Of a stretch of DNA of 58,055 nt, positions 58,037-58,055 are shown one piece after another. The notes below the pieces were generated by a model. The model was given only the letters and a program-made list of their open reading frames with translations, made no database searches and was not told the origin of the DNA. The DNA is taken from NCBI GenBank assembly GCA_003343625.1, contig QAKV01000019.1, positions 1 through 58,055 on the forward strand. Direction: 5' to 3'. Numbering within the stretch: the first letter of the stretch is position 1; each line of letters starts with the position of its first letter. The DNA comes from Clostridiales bacterium (lineage in GTDB: Bacteria; Bacillota; Clostridia; Lachnospirales; Lachnospiraceae). Position numbers and translations under genes: made by a program.

Positions 58037-58055
58037 GATTGCACCTCCTCAAACT

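Overview
The window looks like a chromosomal segment of an anaerobic, probably spore-forming, moderately GC-rich Firmicute of class Clostridia. Evidence: strong AGGAGG-type ribosome sites, TTGACA/TATAAT promoters with 17-nt spacers, a pheS T-box, a 6S RNA, sporulation-type genes (SpoIID/LytB-like, GerW/YtfJ-like, SleB-like hydrolase), a DarA-type c-di-AMP receptor, ZapA, DegV and a SufB/C-only iron-sulfur assembly pair. Genus cannot be fixed from the sequence alone. No tRNA, rRNA, CRISPR, phage or transposase gene was recognised.

Layout. 1-8 kb: apbE, a SleB-like hydrolase, thrC, gltA, deoC, an Xaa-Pro aminopeptidase, then 6S RNA. 8-18 kb: SpoIID-like protein, YihY, T-box-pheST, a small protein, an M18 aminopeptidase, queA. 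18-23 kb: a small HMA protein, a CmpB-like membrane protein, a GNAT, a c-di-AMP receptor, sufC-sufB, a lipoprotein-like gene. 23-30 kb: metH, ilvB-ilvN, a second ilvN and ilvC. 30-31.6 kb: an attenuator-controlled accessory cassette (Met-rich leader peptide, decayed acetyltransferase, methyltransferase). 31.6-35.3 kb: lgt, a LysR regulator and leuCD. 35.3-41.3 kb: two-component system, DUF134-NifX protein, J-domain protein and the wreck of an efflux ABC system. 41.3-48.3 kb: PF09818-type ATPase, DegV, coiled-coil and TPR proteins, NusG-II and Gx-transporter genes, ruvAB. 48.3-56.6 kb: zapA, U32 peptidase, FtsW/RodA, a PBP, Nudix, and the DUF2953-GerW group. The end holds a 5'-damaged alcohol dehydrogenase and rpmB.

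How genes work together. ilvB/ilvN/ilvN2/ilvC and leuC/leuD form most of a branched-chain amino acid block. A near-identical 15-bp T-N11-A palindrome sits about 65-68 bp upstream of both the ilvN2-ilvC and the leuCD start sites and inside the lysR promoter, so the LysR protein probably co-regulates ilvN2-ilvC and leuCD and represses itself.

Most interesting signals: (1) a complete ribosome-mediated transcription attenuator at 30054-30320 with four mutually exclusive pairing arms and a 23-codon leader peptide holding two Met triplets; (2) the LysR operator set; (3) a 19-nt identical 5'-leader segment with a closing stem in front of two unrelated genes (about 1190-1231 and 37401-37468); (4) a dispersed foldback repeat (1-58 and 22321-22396); (5) several decayed genes, including an adaptor-permease deletion fusion, a GNAT remnant and an alcohol dehydrogenase that has lost its 5' end.
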